40,702 nucleotides of DNA from assembly GCA_002239045.1 (NCBI GenBank), contig MPNN01000016.1, positions 1 through 40,702 of the forward strand, given 5' to 3'. The number at the start of each line of letters is the position of its first letter. Position 1 is the first letter of the stretch. The notes under the pieces are model-generated. The model was given only the letters and a program-made list of their open reading frames with translations, did not search any database and had not been told where the DNA came from. The DNA comes from SAR202 cluster bacterium bin127 (lineage in GTDB: Bacteria > Chloroflexota > Dehalococcoidia > Lucifugimonadales > Lucifugimonadaceae). Below, piece by piece: positions 15,873 through 23,642 of this stretch. A program made the translations under genes and the position numbers.

Positions 15873-17426
15873 ATGGAAGCCAGACCGCTCGTCGTAGTGG
15901 GTGCGGGGGTTGCTGGGACGGCCGCCGCCATCGAAGCGGCCAAGGTTGGTGTGCAGGTCACCCTTATCGACGAAAACCCCGTTCCGGCCGCCATGGCCGG
16001 ACTGAACGTTCCTTTGTTTTTCGGTCAACGATTTGAGGACGCACTCAGTGACAGGGCTTTGATGATGGAACGGGTGGTTGCGGCCAACGAAGGGTTAAGC
16101 AAGGCTGAAGATGCCGGTGTCGACATCCGACTTGGCACCTGCGTCTGGGGCGCCTTCCGCAACTCCGAAAACAGCAGAGTTCTAGACGGTCCTCAGATCG
16201 GTTTGGCCGACCACGAGAGGTCGTGGATGATGAAGTACGACCGCCTCATCGTAGCTGCCGGCTCCCGCGACTTGTCATTCGGTTTCGCAGGTTGTAACCT
16301 CGTTGGAGCGATGGGGGCAAACGGCGCCTACTCACTGATGAGTCGTTATGATGCGCTCGCTGCAAAACGTATGGTGGTCTTGGGCTCAGGAAATCTCGGC
16401 CTCAACACCGCAAAAATGGCGCTCGACAACGGCATTGAAGTTGCCGCCATCGTGGACGTTGCGCCCTCGGTGCGAGGTAACGATGCTCTAGTCAAGACAA
16501 TCCATGCCCAGGGAGTCGAACTTTTCTCCTCCCACACCGTCAAAGAAGCGGTCGGAAGCAATGGCGATATCGAATCGGTCATGCTCGTTGAGATTGACGA
16601 CGATTGCAAACCTGTTGCCGGCACCGAAAAGGTCATCACAGCCGACACCATATGCCTCGCCATCGGCCTCGTCCCCAATGTCGAAATCCTCAGCCTTCTC
16701 AACTGCGACCTGAACTTCAAATCCGAACTTGGCGGCTACGTGCCGTCCCGCGACGATTGGATGCGGACTAGCGTCGACAACGTATTCGTGGCGGGCGATG
16801 CCGCCGGGATCCATGATGCGATGTTTCTGGACCGAAATATCGCGCGTAATCAAGGCCGTATCGCCGGAATCGCCGCTGCCGAATCCCCAGGTGCGATCAC
16901 GTCAGGGTTTCCCCCGTCAACGGGGAAAATGTCCGAAGGACAAAGGGGGACCTCGGCATTTTCGAATGCCTCCTCGTCGCCCACGGAAGTCCACACGCTC
17001 TGGAAACGATGGCTTCGCTCCCTAGCCAACGTCGGCGGTCAAGACATTGTTGTCTGCCAGTGCGAGGAGGTCACGCGTTCCGAGATCATCGGCTTAGAAC
17101 CTCCTCGCTATCTGGAGTGGGGATCGGACCAGATGAGCCGACGCAGCCTCCAAACTCAACTCAAAGACAACCCGGTCAACCCGAACCAGGTCAAGCGACT
17201 AACGCGCGCCGGAACTGGCACCTGCCAAGGCAGAAATTGCCGAGAGCAGGTCGCATTGCTACTCGCCGAGGAGTCGAATACCGACATCGCCGACGTTCCT
17301 TTGAGCACCTACCGCGCGCCGCTGCGCCCTCTACCACTCAATGTTCTGTGGCCCGACGACGAATCGGAAGATGTGCGAAACGAGTGGCCCAAGTGGTTCA
17401 GCCCAAATAACAAGGTGCTGGGATAG
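15873..17426 (+). CDS. FAD/NAD-binding dehydrogenase subunit with BFD-like [2Fe-2S] domain (HcnB/OoxA/SoxA-like)
   Basis: The ATG at 15873 with AAAGGA upstream gives 517 residues. Domains: FAD-binding GAGVAG at 10-15, NAD(P)-type GSGNLG at 171-176, a second FAD motif NVFVAGDAAG at about 303-312, then a BFD-like iron-sulfur domain with CQC (395, 397) and CQGRNC (451, 456). This layout matches the A/alpha subunits of opine oxidase, hydrogen-cyanide synthase and heterotetrameric sarcosine oxidase, which pass electrons from a partner DAO-type subunit. The next gene encodes that partner 9 bases downstream. The linker between the flavin and BFD domains (about 340-365) is encoded by a palindromic repeat (GFPPSTGKMSEGQRG). 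Substrate unknown; a secondary amine or amino acid is likely. Confidence 0.88.
   Translation: MEARPLVVVGAGVAGTAAAIEAAKVGVQVTLIDENPVPAAMAGLNVPLFFGQRFEDALSDRALMMERVVAANEGLSKAEDAGVDIRLGTCVWGAFRNSENSRVLDGPQIGLADHERSWMMKYDRLIVAAGSRDLSFGFAGCNLVGAMGANGAYSLMSRYDALAAKRMVVLGSGNLGLNTAKMALDNGIEVAAIVDVAPSVRGNDALVKTIHAQGVELFSSHTVKEAVGSNGDIESVMLVEIDDDCKPVAGTEKVITADTICLAIGLVPNVEILSLLNCDLNFKSELGGYVPSRDDWMRTSVDNVFVAGDAAGIHDAMFLDRNIARNQGRIAGIAAAESPGAITSGFPPSTGKMSEGQRGTSAFSNASSSPTEVHTLWKRWLRSLANVGGQDIVVCQCEEVTRSEIIGLEPPRYLEWGSDQMSRRSLQTQLKDNPVNPNQVKRLTRAGTGTCQGRNCREQVALLLAEESNTDIADVPLSTYRAPLRPLPLNVLWPDDESEDVRNEWPKWFSPNNKVLG
16905..16952. repeat. Double-hairpin repeat inside the dehydrogenase gene
   Basis: CCCCGT/ACGGGG (16912-16925) and TGTCC/GGACA (16930-16942) form two small hairpins between TTTCCCCC and GGGGGA. 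In frame it encodes GFPPSTGKMSEGQRG, a peptide that from memory is a typical translation of an intergenic repeat family. It replaces the linker before the iron-sulfur domain without breaking the frame. Confidence 0.7.
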
Positions 17427-17435
17427 CGAAACATC

Positions 17436-18602
17436 ATGACGGGAGACAGAGCAGAAATAGTCGTCATCGGCGGCGGCGTTTCGGGCTTGAGTTCGGCCTA
17501 CTATCTTGCCAAAGCGGGCAAGGATGTAATCGTAGTGGAGAAAGGAATGGTGGGCGGCGAGGCATCCGGGCGCAACGGCGGCATGATCAGCGAGCGCACC
17601 GACGAACCGGCGCTGATACCGTTGGCCGTCGAATCCGTGCGGTTGTGGGCGACGCTCGAAGAAGAACTTGGCTATCCCACTGAACTCATTCATCAGGGCA
17701 GGGTCCAAGTCGGCGTATCGGAAGAGGAGATGGGCGACATCTTCTCCGAACGAGACGAAGCGTTGCGCCATAGCATCAGCGTGGAACCCCTCGACCCTTC
17801 GGAGGTTCAGGACCTCGTCCCCGGAATCACAGGGCGGACCCTCGGCGGACTCTTCTTCGCAAACGGCGGTCATGCCAATCCTCAACGGGCGGTGCAGGCA
17901 TTCGCATGGGCATTCCAAGACCTCGGCGGCAGGCTCTATCAGAACACCGCAGTCACCGGCATAAATGTTGAAGACGACAAGGTTACGTCGGTCGAAACGA
18001 CCGCTGGCAGCATCGCCGCTGATGTGCTCGTCGCCGCCGCCGGACCCCAGACCGCGCTGTTGGCTGAGATGGCAGGCGTTCATGTCCCCATCGCTCCCGC
18101 TCGCGTCGAGATCATCGCCACCGCTCCCCTAGAACCGCTCTTCGACATTGCTCTTGTCGGCAACGGCCTCTACGGACGACAGGCCGCCAGAGGCAACTTG
18201 CTTTTCGGAGGCGGAGCCCACGAGTGGATCGACGTCGACCTGACCTCCGAACCTGGCAAACCGAACACCCCTCTTATCAGGAACATCGCCAGACGCCTCG
18301 CCGAACTCCTACCAGCAGTAGCCGACGCGCCCGTAATTCGAAGCTGGGCCGGGATTGTCGAACAGGCACCGGACTACCTGCCCATCATCGACATCGCAGA
18401 TAACCCAAGCAACTACATCGTAGTCACCGCGTCGGCCCACGGATTCGGCATCGCGCCTGCCACCGGCAAGGTCGTCAGCGATCTAGTGCTTCACGGCGAA
18501 TCGTGCATCGACATAAGCGGCTTAAAACTCAACCGCTTCACCGACCTCACTCCTGACTGGCGTCAAAACCGCGGCTGGATCCCGGCTCACGGGATCCAAT
18601 GA
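17436..18602 (+). CDS. DAO-family FAD-dependent oxidoreductase (SoxB/OoxB/HcnC-like)
   Basis: 388 residues. The N-terminal Rossmann motif IGGGVSGLSSAYYLAKAG is followed at residue 35 by VVEKGMVGGEASGRNGG, the typical DAO segment that contacts the flavin. The C-terminal GFGIAPATGKVVSDLVLHG completes the FAD site. The family oxidises the C-N bond of sarcosine, dimethylglycine, proline, glycine or opines. The start lies 9 bases after the stop of the FAD/NAD/BFD subunit, so the two probably form one complex. No signal peptide is seen. The substrate is not deducible; the upstream BHMT-like protein hints at N-methylated compounds. Confidence 0.9.
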   Translation: MTGDRAEIVVIGGGVSGLSSAYYLAKAGKDVIVVEKGMVGGEASGRNGGMISERTDEPALIPLAVESVRLWATLEEELGYPTELIHQGRVQVGVSEEEMGDIFSERDEALRHSISVEPLDPSEVQDLVPGITGRTLGGLFFANGGHANPQRAVQAFAWAFQDLGGRLYQNTAVTGINVEDDKVTSVETTAGSIAADVLVAAAGPQTALLAEMAGVHVPIAPARVEIIATAPLEPLFDIALVGNGLYGRQAARGNLLFGGGAHEWIDVDLTSEPGKPNTPLIRNIARRLAELLPAVADAPVIRSWAGIVEQAPDYLPIIDIADNPSNYIVVTASAHGFGIAPATGKVVSDLVLHGESCIDISGLKLNRFTDLTPDWRQNRGWIPAHGIQ

Positions 18603-18708
18603 AAAACTCCCTCTCCGTGAATTGAGAAAGCCGCCGCCGGGTCGCTGATGGCTAACCGCTGCCATATTTGCTAATCTCGCAAACACCTTGCGCGTAACAT
18701 AGCCAACC

Positions 18709-19425
18709 ATGTCGCAACACCTCGACACCCTCCGCCGAACGGCACTCATTCTCGTGATTCTCGGTCTGTTCTGGAACTTGGTAGAGGCCGTAGTTGCGAT
18801 TTGGGCGGGCACTCAAGCCGGTAGCGTCGCACTGTTCGCATTTGGCCTCGACAGCATTGTCGAACTTCTAGCCGGGGGCATCTTGGTCTGGCGACTGCGA
18901 GAGGAAGACGGACACGAGGACGAGGCCGCAGAGCGAAGGGCGCAGAAGCTACTCGGCCTGACCTTCTTCCTCCTCGCTGCGTACGTTGGCCTGCACTCCG
19001 GTGCAAACCTCCTCGGCTGGCTGCCCCAACCGGAACCGAGCATCACAGGCGTCGCAATCGTCATCGCCAGCGCCGTCGTGATGAGCATCCTCTACGTCGC
19101 CAAGATGCGCATCGCCACGCAGATGCAGTCATGGTCGCTGAGGGCTGAGGCGATGGAGACGTTGTTCTGCGATATCCAGGACCTTACGATCCTCGTCGGG
19201 CTCGCTTTGAATGCTTTGTTGGCGTGGTGGTGGGCCGACCCTGTAGCGTCCTGGATTCTCATTCCCTTCCTTATCAACGAAGGCCGCGAAAACCTCTCCG
19301 GGCACGATCACGATCACGACGATCATCATCCCGACAAACCCGACCACCGCACACCCCGCGTCTGCTTCTGCCCCAACTGCCTCTACGGCCTTCGCAAATG
19401 CCGCGCCACCTGCTGCGTAGCATGA
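18709..19425 (+). CDS. Cation-diffusion-facilitator-like membrane protein with Cys-rich tail
   Basis: 238 residues with about six hydrophobic segments (12-32, 39-61, 80-102, 112-131, 158-174, 176-190) and no cytoplasmic beta domain of classical CDFs. Metal-site positions of CDF helices 2 and 5 may correspond to Asp48xxxGlu52 (FGLDSIVE) and Cys154xxxAsp158 (CDIQD). After the last helix comes a His/Asp cluster (GHDHDHDDHHPDKPDH, 198-213) and then CFCPNCLYGLRKCRATCC (219-236), with seven Cys in 18 residues. Both look like metal-binding tails. Likely role: export of Zn2+ or another divalent soft metal. A near-copy of the tail lies at 20307-20369. Confidence 0.8.
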   Translation: MSQHLDTLRRTALILVILGLFWNLVEAVVAIWAGTQAGSVALFAFGLDSIVELLAGGILVWRLREEDGHEDEAAERRAQKLLGLTFFLLAAYVGLHSGANLLGWLPQPEPSITGVAIVIASAVVMSILYVAKMRIATQMQSWSLRAEAMETLFCDIQDLTILVGLALNALLAWWWADPVASWILIPFLINEGRENLSGHDHDHDDHHPDKPDHRTPRVCFCPNCLYGLRKCRATCCVA

Positions 19426-19452
19426 TTTGCGAGTTCGGCGTTTCGTGACAAT

Positions 19453-19905
19453 TCACGCGAGTTCCATTTGGTAACCGACCGCGCTGGATCCTCGCCTCAT
19501 AAACTGCGTAACCGACCCGTATCGCTCGCCTTCCAACTCGCTCGGTTCCGAGTGTTCGATATCTTCCAAGGTGCCAATCTTGCTCGTCCAGCGTCCGCTG
19601 CTCAACTGCCTCGCCACATGAGAAACCTGGCCGTTTCTTGACTGGTAGACCGCTATTTTTTCGAACCCTTCCTCCAACGTACCGTCCTCACAACGTTCGA
19701 AACCCAGCGTGTTAAAGGCAGTAATAAATGTCAACAAACTCTCGTCCTCAGATTGGTCAAACGGCCACGCGAAACCCAATCCCGGCCACCACCATCCTGA
19801 GTCCATACCCGCGGCCCAAGCGACGCAGTTGTAACGCGCGTCTTGAGGACTAGTCACGCTGAAATCTGACAGAGACGGGAACAGTTCCCGGAGTTGAGCC
19901 GTCAA
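19453..19905 (-). CDS. DUF7689-like protein, second gene of a two-gene cassette
   Basis: 150 residues with no signal peptide or membrane segment. Conserved-looking features: YNCVAWAAG with Cys27, a Trp-rich segment GWWWPGLGFAWP, LGFERCEDGTLEEGFEKIAVY, then VSHVARQLSSGRWTSKIG and a LEDIEHSEP segment. From memory these match the DUF7689 family. The Cys ... His ... Asp order resembles papain-like/NlpC-P60 folds, but that is inference. Its upstream neighbour stops 23 bases before this start, and in my recollection the two families often travel together. Both lie on the opposite strand to their surroundings, between the CDF gene and a second copy of its tail. Confidence 0.75.
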   Translation of the reverse strand: MTAQLRELFPSLSDFSVTSPQDARYNCVAWAAGMDSGWWWPGLGFAWPFDQSEDESLLTFITAFNTLGFERCEDGTLEEGFEKIAVYQSRNGQVSHVARQLSSGRWTSKIGTLEDIEHSEPSELEGERYGSVTQFMRRGSSAVGYQMELA

Positions 19906-19928
19906 AGGACCCTCTCAAGTAACGAAAC

Positions 19929-20252
19929 TCAAATGAATTCGTTGCGCACACCCCAATCGAGCCAAGCAGCCCGCATCGCTTCGATATTACCCCGATCCTC
20001 CGAACGAATTGGCAACTCACCCGTGATTTCGCGCAACGCCATAAACCACAGTGCTGGCGCTCCCTGCAAATCTCGAAGAATCCACGGAATTGCATCCGAT
20101 CCCATCTTCACGACCCCTTTGTACGCCCAATGCTCGGCAATCATCGTCGGCGAAGAAAGGTGCGCGGTCTCCCGCTTCCACTCAGCAGTTAACCGTTCAA
20201 ATTCCGATTGCATCTCTACATCCGCACCTACCGCTGTATATCCTTGCCGCAT
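19929..20252 (-). CDS. Small helical protein of unknown function, first gene of the cassette
   Basis: 107 residues from ATG at 20252; an in-frame ATG at 20213 (MQSEFERLTAEWKRET) may be the real start and gives 94 residues. Segments FERLTAEWKRETAHLSS, AYKGVVKMGSDAIPWILRDL and LWFMALREITGELPI look like paired helices of a HEAT-like fold. It contains no catalytic motif. It is co-oriented with and 23 bases from the DUF7689-like gene, so the pair is probably translated from one message. A partner, chaperone or antitoxin role is conceivable but not shown. Confidence 0.7.
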   Translation of the reverse strand: MRQGYTAVGADVEMQSEFERLTAEWKRETAHLSSPTMIAEHWAYKGVVKMGSDAIPWILRDLQGAPALWFMALREITGELPIRSEDRGNIEAMRAAWLDWGVRNEFI

Positions 20253-20306
20253 CTAAACGTCATACTCCTGCACGTTCACATGAATCTGCCTAACGCTCAC
20301 CTTACA

Positions 20307-20369
20307 TCTTATTGCCCCAACCGCCTCTACGGCCTTCGCCGGTGTAGAGCGGTGTGTTGCGCGGCATAA
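20307..20369 (+). pseudogene. Second copy of the CDF Cys-rich tail (fragment)
   Basis: Twenty codons plus a stop read SYCPNRLYGLRRCRAVCCAA, against CFCPNCLYGLRKCRATCCVA at the end of the intact gene, with strong DNA identity (CTCTACGGCCTTCGC shared). No upstream CDF sequence is present, so it is either the surviving end of a second CDF gene or a duplicated tail. It lies 0.94 kb downstream, on the far side of the two-gene cassette. Confidence 0.8.
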
Positions 20370-20441
20370 TCTGCTAGCGTCCGGAGCAGGTTAACGTATA
20401 GATTACCGCCCGGCAGCACGTCACATCAAAAGGAATCCACC

Positions 20442-21269
20442 ATGCCAGACCTTTCAGGAAAAGTCGCCATCGTAACCGGCGCAGGCCGCTATCGCGGCAT
20501 CGGTCGGGACACCGCTCTAGCCCTCGCCCAAGCCGGTGCCGACGTTGCGGTAACTGGAACCGGGCGTTCGCCCGACACGTTCCCCGATGACGAGAAGGAG
20601 ATGGGTTGGCGAGACATCGAATCTGTCGCAGACGAGATCCGAGCTATGGGACGCCGCGCCCTTTCCATCGTTGCCGACTTGGGCGATCCCGCACAGGCTC
20701 GAAACATTGTCGAACAGACCGTCGCCGAACTCGGATCCGTCGACATCCTCGTCAACAACGCCGCATACGCGATGGCTGGCGACCGCGTCCCGGTGGTCGA
20801 ATTAGACGACGCCATCTGGCACCGTGTCCTCGACATCAAGGTCCACGGCTCGTACTACGCCTCCAAAGCGGCGGCGCAGGCGATGATCCGACAAGGAAAC
20901 GGAGGGAGCATCGTCATGGTTTCCTCAATCGCCGGGAAGATTCATCCACGCAACTTCGCCGCCTACGTGGTTTCCAACATGAGCCTCCAAGGCCTCACCG
21001 GCAGCCTCTCCAAAGAACTCGGCGACTACAACATCAACGTCAACACCGTCTGCCCCGGCGTCATCGACACCTCCCGCTGGGACAACAAGCGAGACAACAC
21101 GCCGGGCGGTCAGGAAGAGTGGGAGCGTCTGGAGACGAATATCCCGATGGGCAGGCCTGGGACGGGTGCCGATGTGGCGAGCACGATCGTGTTCCTGTGC
21201 TCTGAGGAGGGGCACTGGATCAGCGGGCAGTCGATCAATATCGATGGTGGGCAGGTTTCGTCTCACTGA
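20442..21269 (+). CDS. Short-chain dehydrogenase/reductase with atypical active site
   Basis: 275 residues. Cofactor-binding TGAGRYRGIG at 12-21, NNAA at 105-108, Ser162 in VMVSSIAG, Tyr175 and the C-terminal segment GQSINIDGG define a classical SDR. The catalytic YxxxK reads Tyr175-VVS-Asn179, so the usual Lys is missing; the surrounding AAYVVSNMSLQGLTGSLSKEL aligns without gaps to the usual AAYSASK region. The protein may be weak, use another residue, or have a non-redox role. AGGA lies seven bases upstream of the ATG. An AAGGAT-type repeat begins at the base after the stop codon, and two decayed relatives of this gene lie at 23249 and 26799. Confidence 0.9.
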   Translation: MPDLSGKVAIVTGAGRYRGIGRDTALALAQAGADVAVTGTGRSPDTFPDDEKEMGWRDIESVADEIRAMGRRALSIVADLGDPAQARNIVEQTVAELGSVDILVNNAAYAMAGDRVPVVELDDAIWHRVLDIKVHGSYYASKAAAQAMIRQGNGGSIVMVSSIAGKIHPRNFAAYVVSNMSLQGLTGSLSKELGDYNINVNTVCPGVIDTSRWDNKRDNTPGGQEEWERLETNIPMGRPGTGADVASTIVFLCSEEGHWISGQSINIDGGQVSSH

Positions 21270-21316
21270 GAACTAGGATGCGAAGGATGGGGAAGGATTT
21301 GAAGGATGGGTTGTGG
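21270..21316 (+). repeat. Dispersed AAGGAT-rich repeat, copy B
   Basis: GAACTAGGATGCGAAGGAT and the rest of the repeat start directly after the SDR stop codon (21267-21269). It differs from copy A at only a few positions over about 45 bases. Confidence 0.85.
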
Positions 21317-21357
21317 TCGCTGGGAGTCTCGTCTTTCGGATGCTGTGCAGTTGGTTG

Positions 21358-22998
21358 TTAACCGAAGCGTGACCTTCGACCTTCCAAGTTGGTGTGCATA
21401 TCCAGCAGCACGGTGGATCCCTCTGCGTTCAACTGTCGAGCTTTCATGAGAGATGGCGCCACGTCGGACGGGTCTGTCACGGTAATGCCTACAGCCCCCA
21501 AACCTTCGGCGATCTTGGCGTAGTCACCGGTCATTTCGGTCGCGCCAAAGCGTTCGCGAGCCGTTGGATAGCCTCCTGGGTAGGTTGCCATTCCACGGTT
21601 GTTTAAGAGAACGGTTGTGATCGGGGCACCGGCTCGAACCGAAGTCTCGATGTCGAGTCCGGACATCCCGAACGCCCCGTCGCCCATGAAGTTGAGGCAG
21701 AATTTGTCGGGTTTTGCCAATTTGGCACCAATCATCAACGGAATGCCGTATCCGAGGTGGGTCGATTTGCCCCAACCTATGTAGCTGTGAGGCACCGTTG
21801 CGGTGTAAAACGGCATTATCGTGTCCCGCGGGGCACCTGCATCATGGGTGACGATGCTGTTTTCCCGGTCCAGGGTCTTGTCCAACTCGCCGATCACCCG
21901 GTAGGTGTTGATGGGAACTTCATCAGATTCCAACAGCGGCTTCCATTCGGCGAGCCAATTTTCTTTGAGTTCACCTATCGCCGCCGACACCCCACGCTGT
22001 TCCTCGCGTCCTGAATCGCCGACCTGCGCCTTCACCTCGTCGATCATCATCTGCAAAGTGAGCTTTGTGTCACCGGGAAGTCCAACGTCAACCGAAAAGT
22101 CTTTGTTGATGTCATCGATGCCTTCGACGTTATGGATGATGGACTTGCCGTCGGGAATGAGCTGCCCGTAAGACGTCCTCGTCATACTTGAGCCGACCGC
22201 GAACAGGACATCGGAATCTTGTAACCAACGATAGGCTGGCAAGGTGGTCGTTCCGCTACCTGAACCGAGCGAGAGCGGATGGCGTTCATCAAATGAGGAT
22301 TTTCCGGGCATTGTGCAGTAGACCGGGATCTGGCTCAACTCGGCCAGCTCTTTCAGCTCCTTGGTGGCATCCGCAAACAGCGTGCCCATACCGGACCAGA
22401 TCACCGGCTTCTCGGCGTTCAAGAGCAGTCTGACTGCATCCTTGACGTCGTTGGTCGGTGGGGATTGAAGCATTCTGCTGGGCGGCTGATACCGAGGCAT
22501 GTCCTCCGGCACTTCCAGACCACCGATGTCCGCGGGCACCTCGACGATAACCGGGCCGGGAGATCCGTTGCGGAGCGCATGAAAAGCCCGGCGCATGACA
22601 TCATTCACCTGATGCGGTTGAACAATGACTTCGCCACGTTTGGAGATGCCTTGGTACGCGCGGACCGGCGAGAACTCGGGTGAGATCGCATACCGGCTCA
22701 AAGCTGGGCCGGCGGTGAGGTATAGGACTGGCACGTTGTCGGCGAAAGCTTGAGCGATACCACCCCCGGAGTTCTCCGAACCGGGACCGCCCTGCGTGAT
22801 TACCACTCCGAACTTTTTGCGATCGTTGACGCGGCTGAACCCGTCCGCCGCCATGATCGCGCCGCGCTCCTGCCTGAACATGACGGTGCGGATGCCCTCT
22901 TGGGCTACCGCTTCGATGAGTTGGTGGGATGGAAAACACGCAACCCACTCCACGCCTTCCAACTTCAACGTGTTGGCTACGGCTTCGATTACATTCAT
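21358..22998 (-). CDS. Thiamine-diphosphate-dependent enzyme, acetolactate-synthase-like
   Basis: 546 residues with AGAGGA six bases before the ATG. Three domains are visible: PYR domain with the catalytic Glu44 in FRQERGA, a central domain (about 190-320), and the PP domain with GDG at 439-441 and NN at 466-467, the metal-ThDP motif with normal spacing. The family includes acetolactate synthase, glyoxylate carboligase, sulfoacetaldehyde acetyltransferase, benzoylformate decarboxylase and oxalyl-CoA decarboxylase. No regulatory subunit (IlvH-type) lies nearby, so a biosynthetic branched-chain role is less likely than a catabolic 2-oxoacid reaction. It converges with the SDR gene with about 90 bases between, including repeat copy B. 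Confidence 0.9.
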   Translation of the reverse strand: MNVIEAVANTLKLEGVEWVACFPSHQLIEAVAQEGIRTVMFRQERGAIMAADGFSRVNDRKKFGVVITQGGPGSENSGGGIAQAFADNVPVLYLTAGPALSRYAISPEFSPVRAYQGISKRGEVIVQPHQVNDVMRRAFHALRNGSPGPVIVEVPADIGGLEVPEDMPRYQPPSRMLQSPPTNDVKDAVRLLLNAEKPVIWSGMGTLFADATKELKELAELSQIPVYCTMPGKSSFDERHPLSLGSGSGTTTLPAYRWLQDSDVLFAVGSSMTRTSYGQLIPDGKSIIHNVEGIDDINKDFSVDVGLPGDTKLTLQMMIDEVKAQVGDSGREEQRGVSAAIGELKENWLAEWKPLLESDEVPINTYRVIGELDKTLDRENSIVTHDAGAPRDTIMPFYTATVPHSYIGWGKSTHLGYGIPLMIGAKLAKPDKFCLNFMGDGAFGMSGLDIETSVRAGAPITTVLLNNRGMATYPGGYPTARERFGATEMTGDYAKIAEGLGAVGITVTDPSDVAPSLMKARQLNAEGSTVLLDMHTNLEGRRSRFG

Positions 22999-23124
22999 TG
23001 CGTTCCTCTTCTAACGTTCATCCTGGGGGCTTCTTGCCCTTGTTGATTTCATTGGACCCGAGCGAACTCGGGGGATTGTGGTTTTCGGTGTCTGGTTCCT
23101 AGCGAAGAATAGCATTTTTGGTGG

Positions 23125-23170
23125 GAACTAGGATGTGAAGGATGGGGAAGGATTTTAAGGATGGGTTGGG
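23125..23170 (+). repeat. Dispersed AAGGAT-rich repeat, copy C
   Basis: GAACTAGGATGTGAAGGAT with the full three-unit pattern, matching copy A almost exactly. It precedes the SDR remnant at 23249 by about 80 bases of G/T-rich sequence. Confidence 0.85.
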
Positions 23171-23248
23171 GTTGTTGGGGGAGGTGGTTTTGGGTTGGGG
23201 TTGGTTGTTGTTTGGCGTTTTGGCACCGGGCGGGAGAGGGGATGGTCC

Positions 23249-23404
23249 GAAAAGGCACCGTCTGGAGACGGATATCCCGATGAGAAGGGCGGGGGCGGAG
23301 GCTGATTTGGCAAGCACAATCGTGTTTCTGTGCTCTGAGGAGGCCATTGGATCAGTGGGCAGTCGGTCAATGTTGATGGGGGCAGGTTTCTTCGCATTGA
23401 ATGA
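23249..23404 (+). pseudogene. 3' remnant of an SDR gene
   Basis: The first frame reads RLETDIPMRRAGAEAD then LASTIVFLCSEE, matching residues 229-256 of the intact SDR at 20442 (RLETNIPMGRPGTGAD, VASTIVFLCSEE). A deletion then shifts the frame, and HWISGQSVNVDGG follows in the next frame to a stop at 23402-23404. Everything before residue 229 is missing. No gene is apparent from 23405 to 23642. Confidence 0.85.
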
Positions 23405-23642
23405 CCTTTCATGCAGTCCAAATCCGCCATGCGAATCTCCAAGGGAATCCAGATGAGGAAACCGTAGGCCGCGCCAAATCGATTTAGGAGAAGTTCAACC
23501 CTCAACGTCGAAGGTGAAATCAGACTACAGATTCCACAAGGCGATTGTCTACGTAGTCGGACATTAAAGCCCGTAATCGTCGACCCCGCCGATTTGTTGG
23601 CTCGAAAATTGTTCCGGTACCGTCATTCGAGCAACGGTCCCG

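Noticed and set aside
21358..22998. Naming the ThDP enzyme ilvB
   Set aside because: The family has many functions and no small subunit or branched-chain genes are nearby, so a specific symbol is not justified.
942..23170. CRISPR array based on repeated AAGGAT-type sequence
   Set aside because: Copies are single and kilobases apart, with no regular spacing or cas genes.
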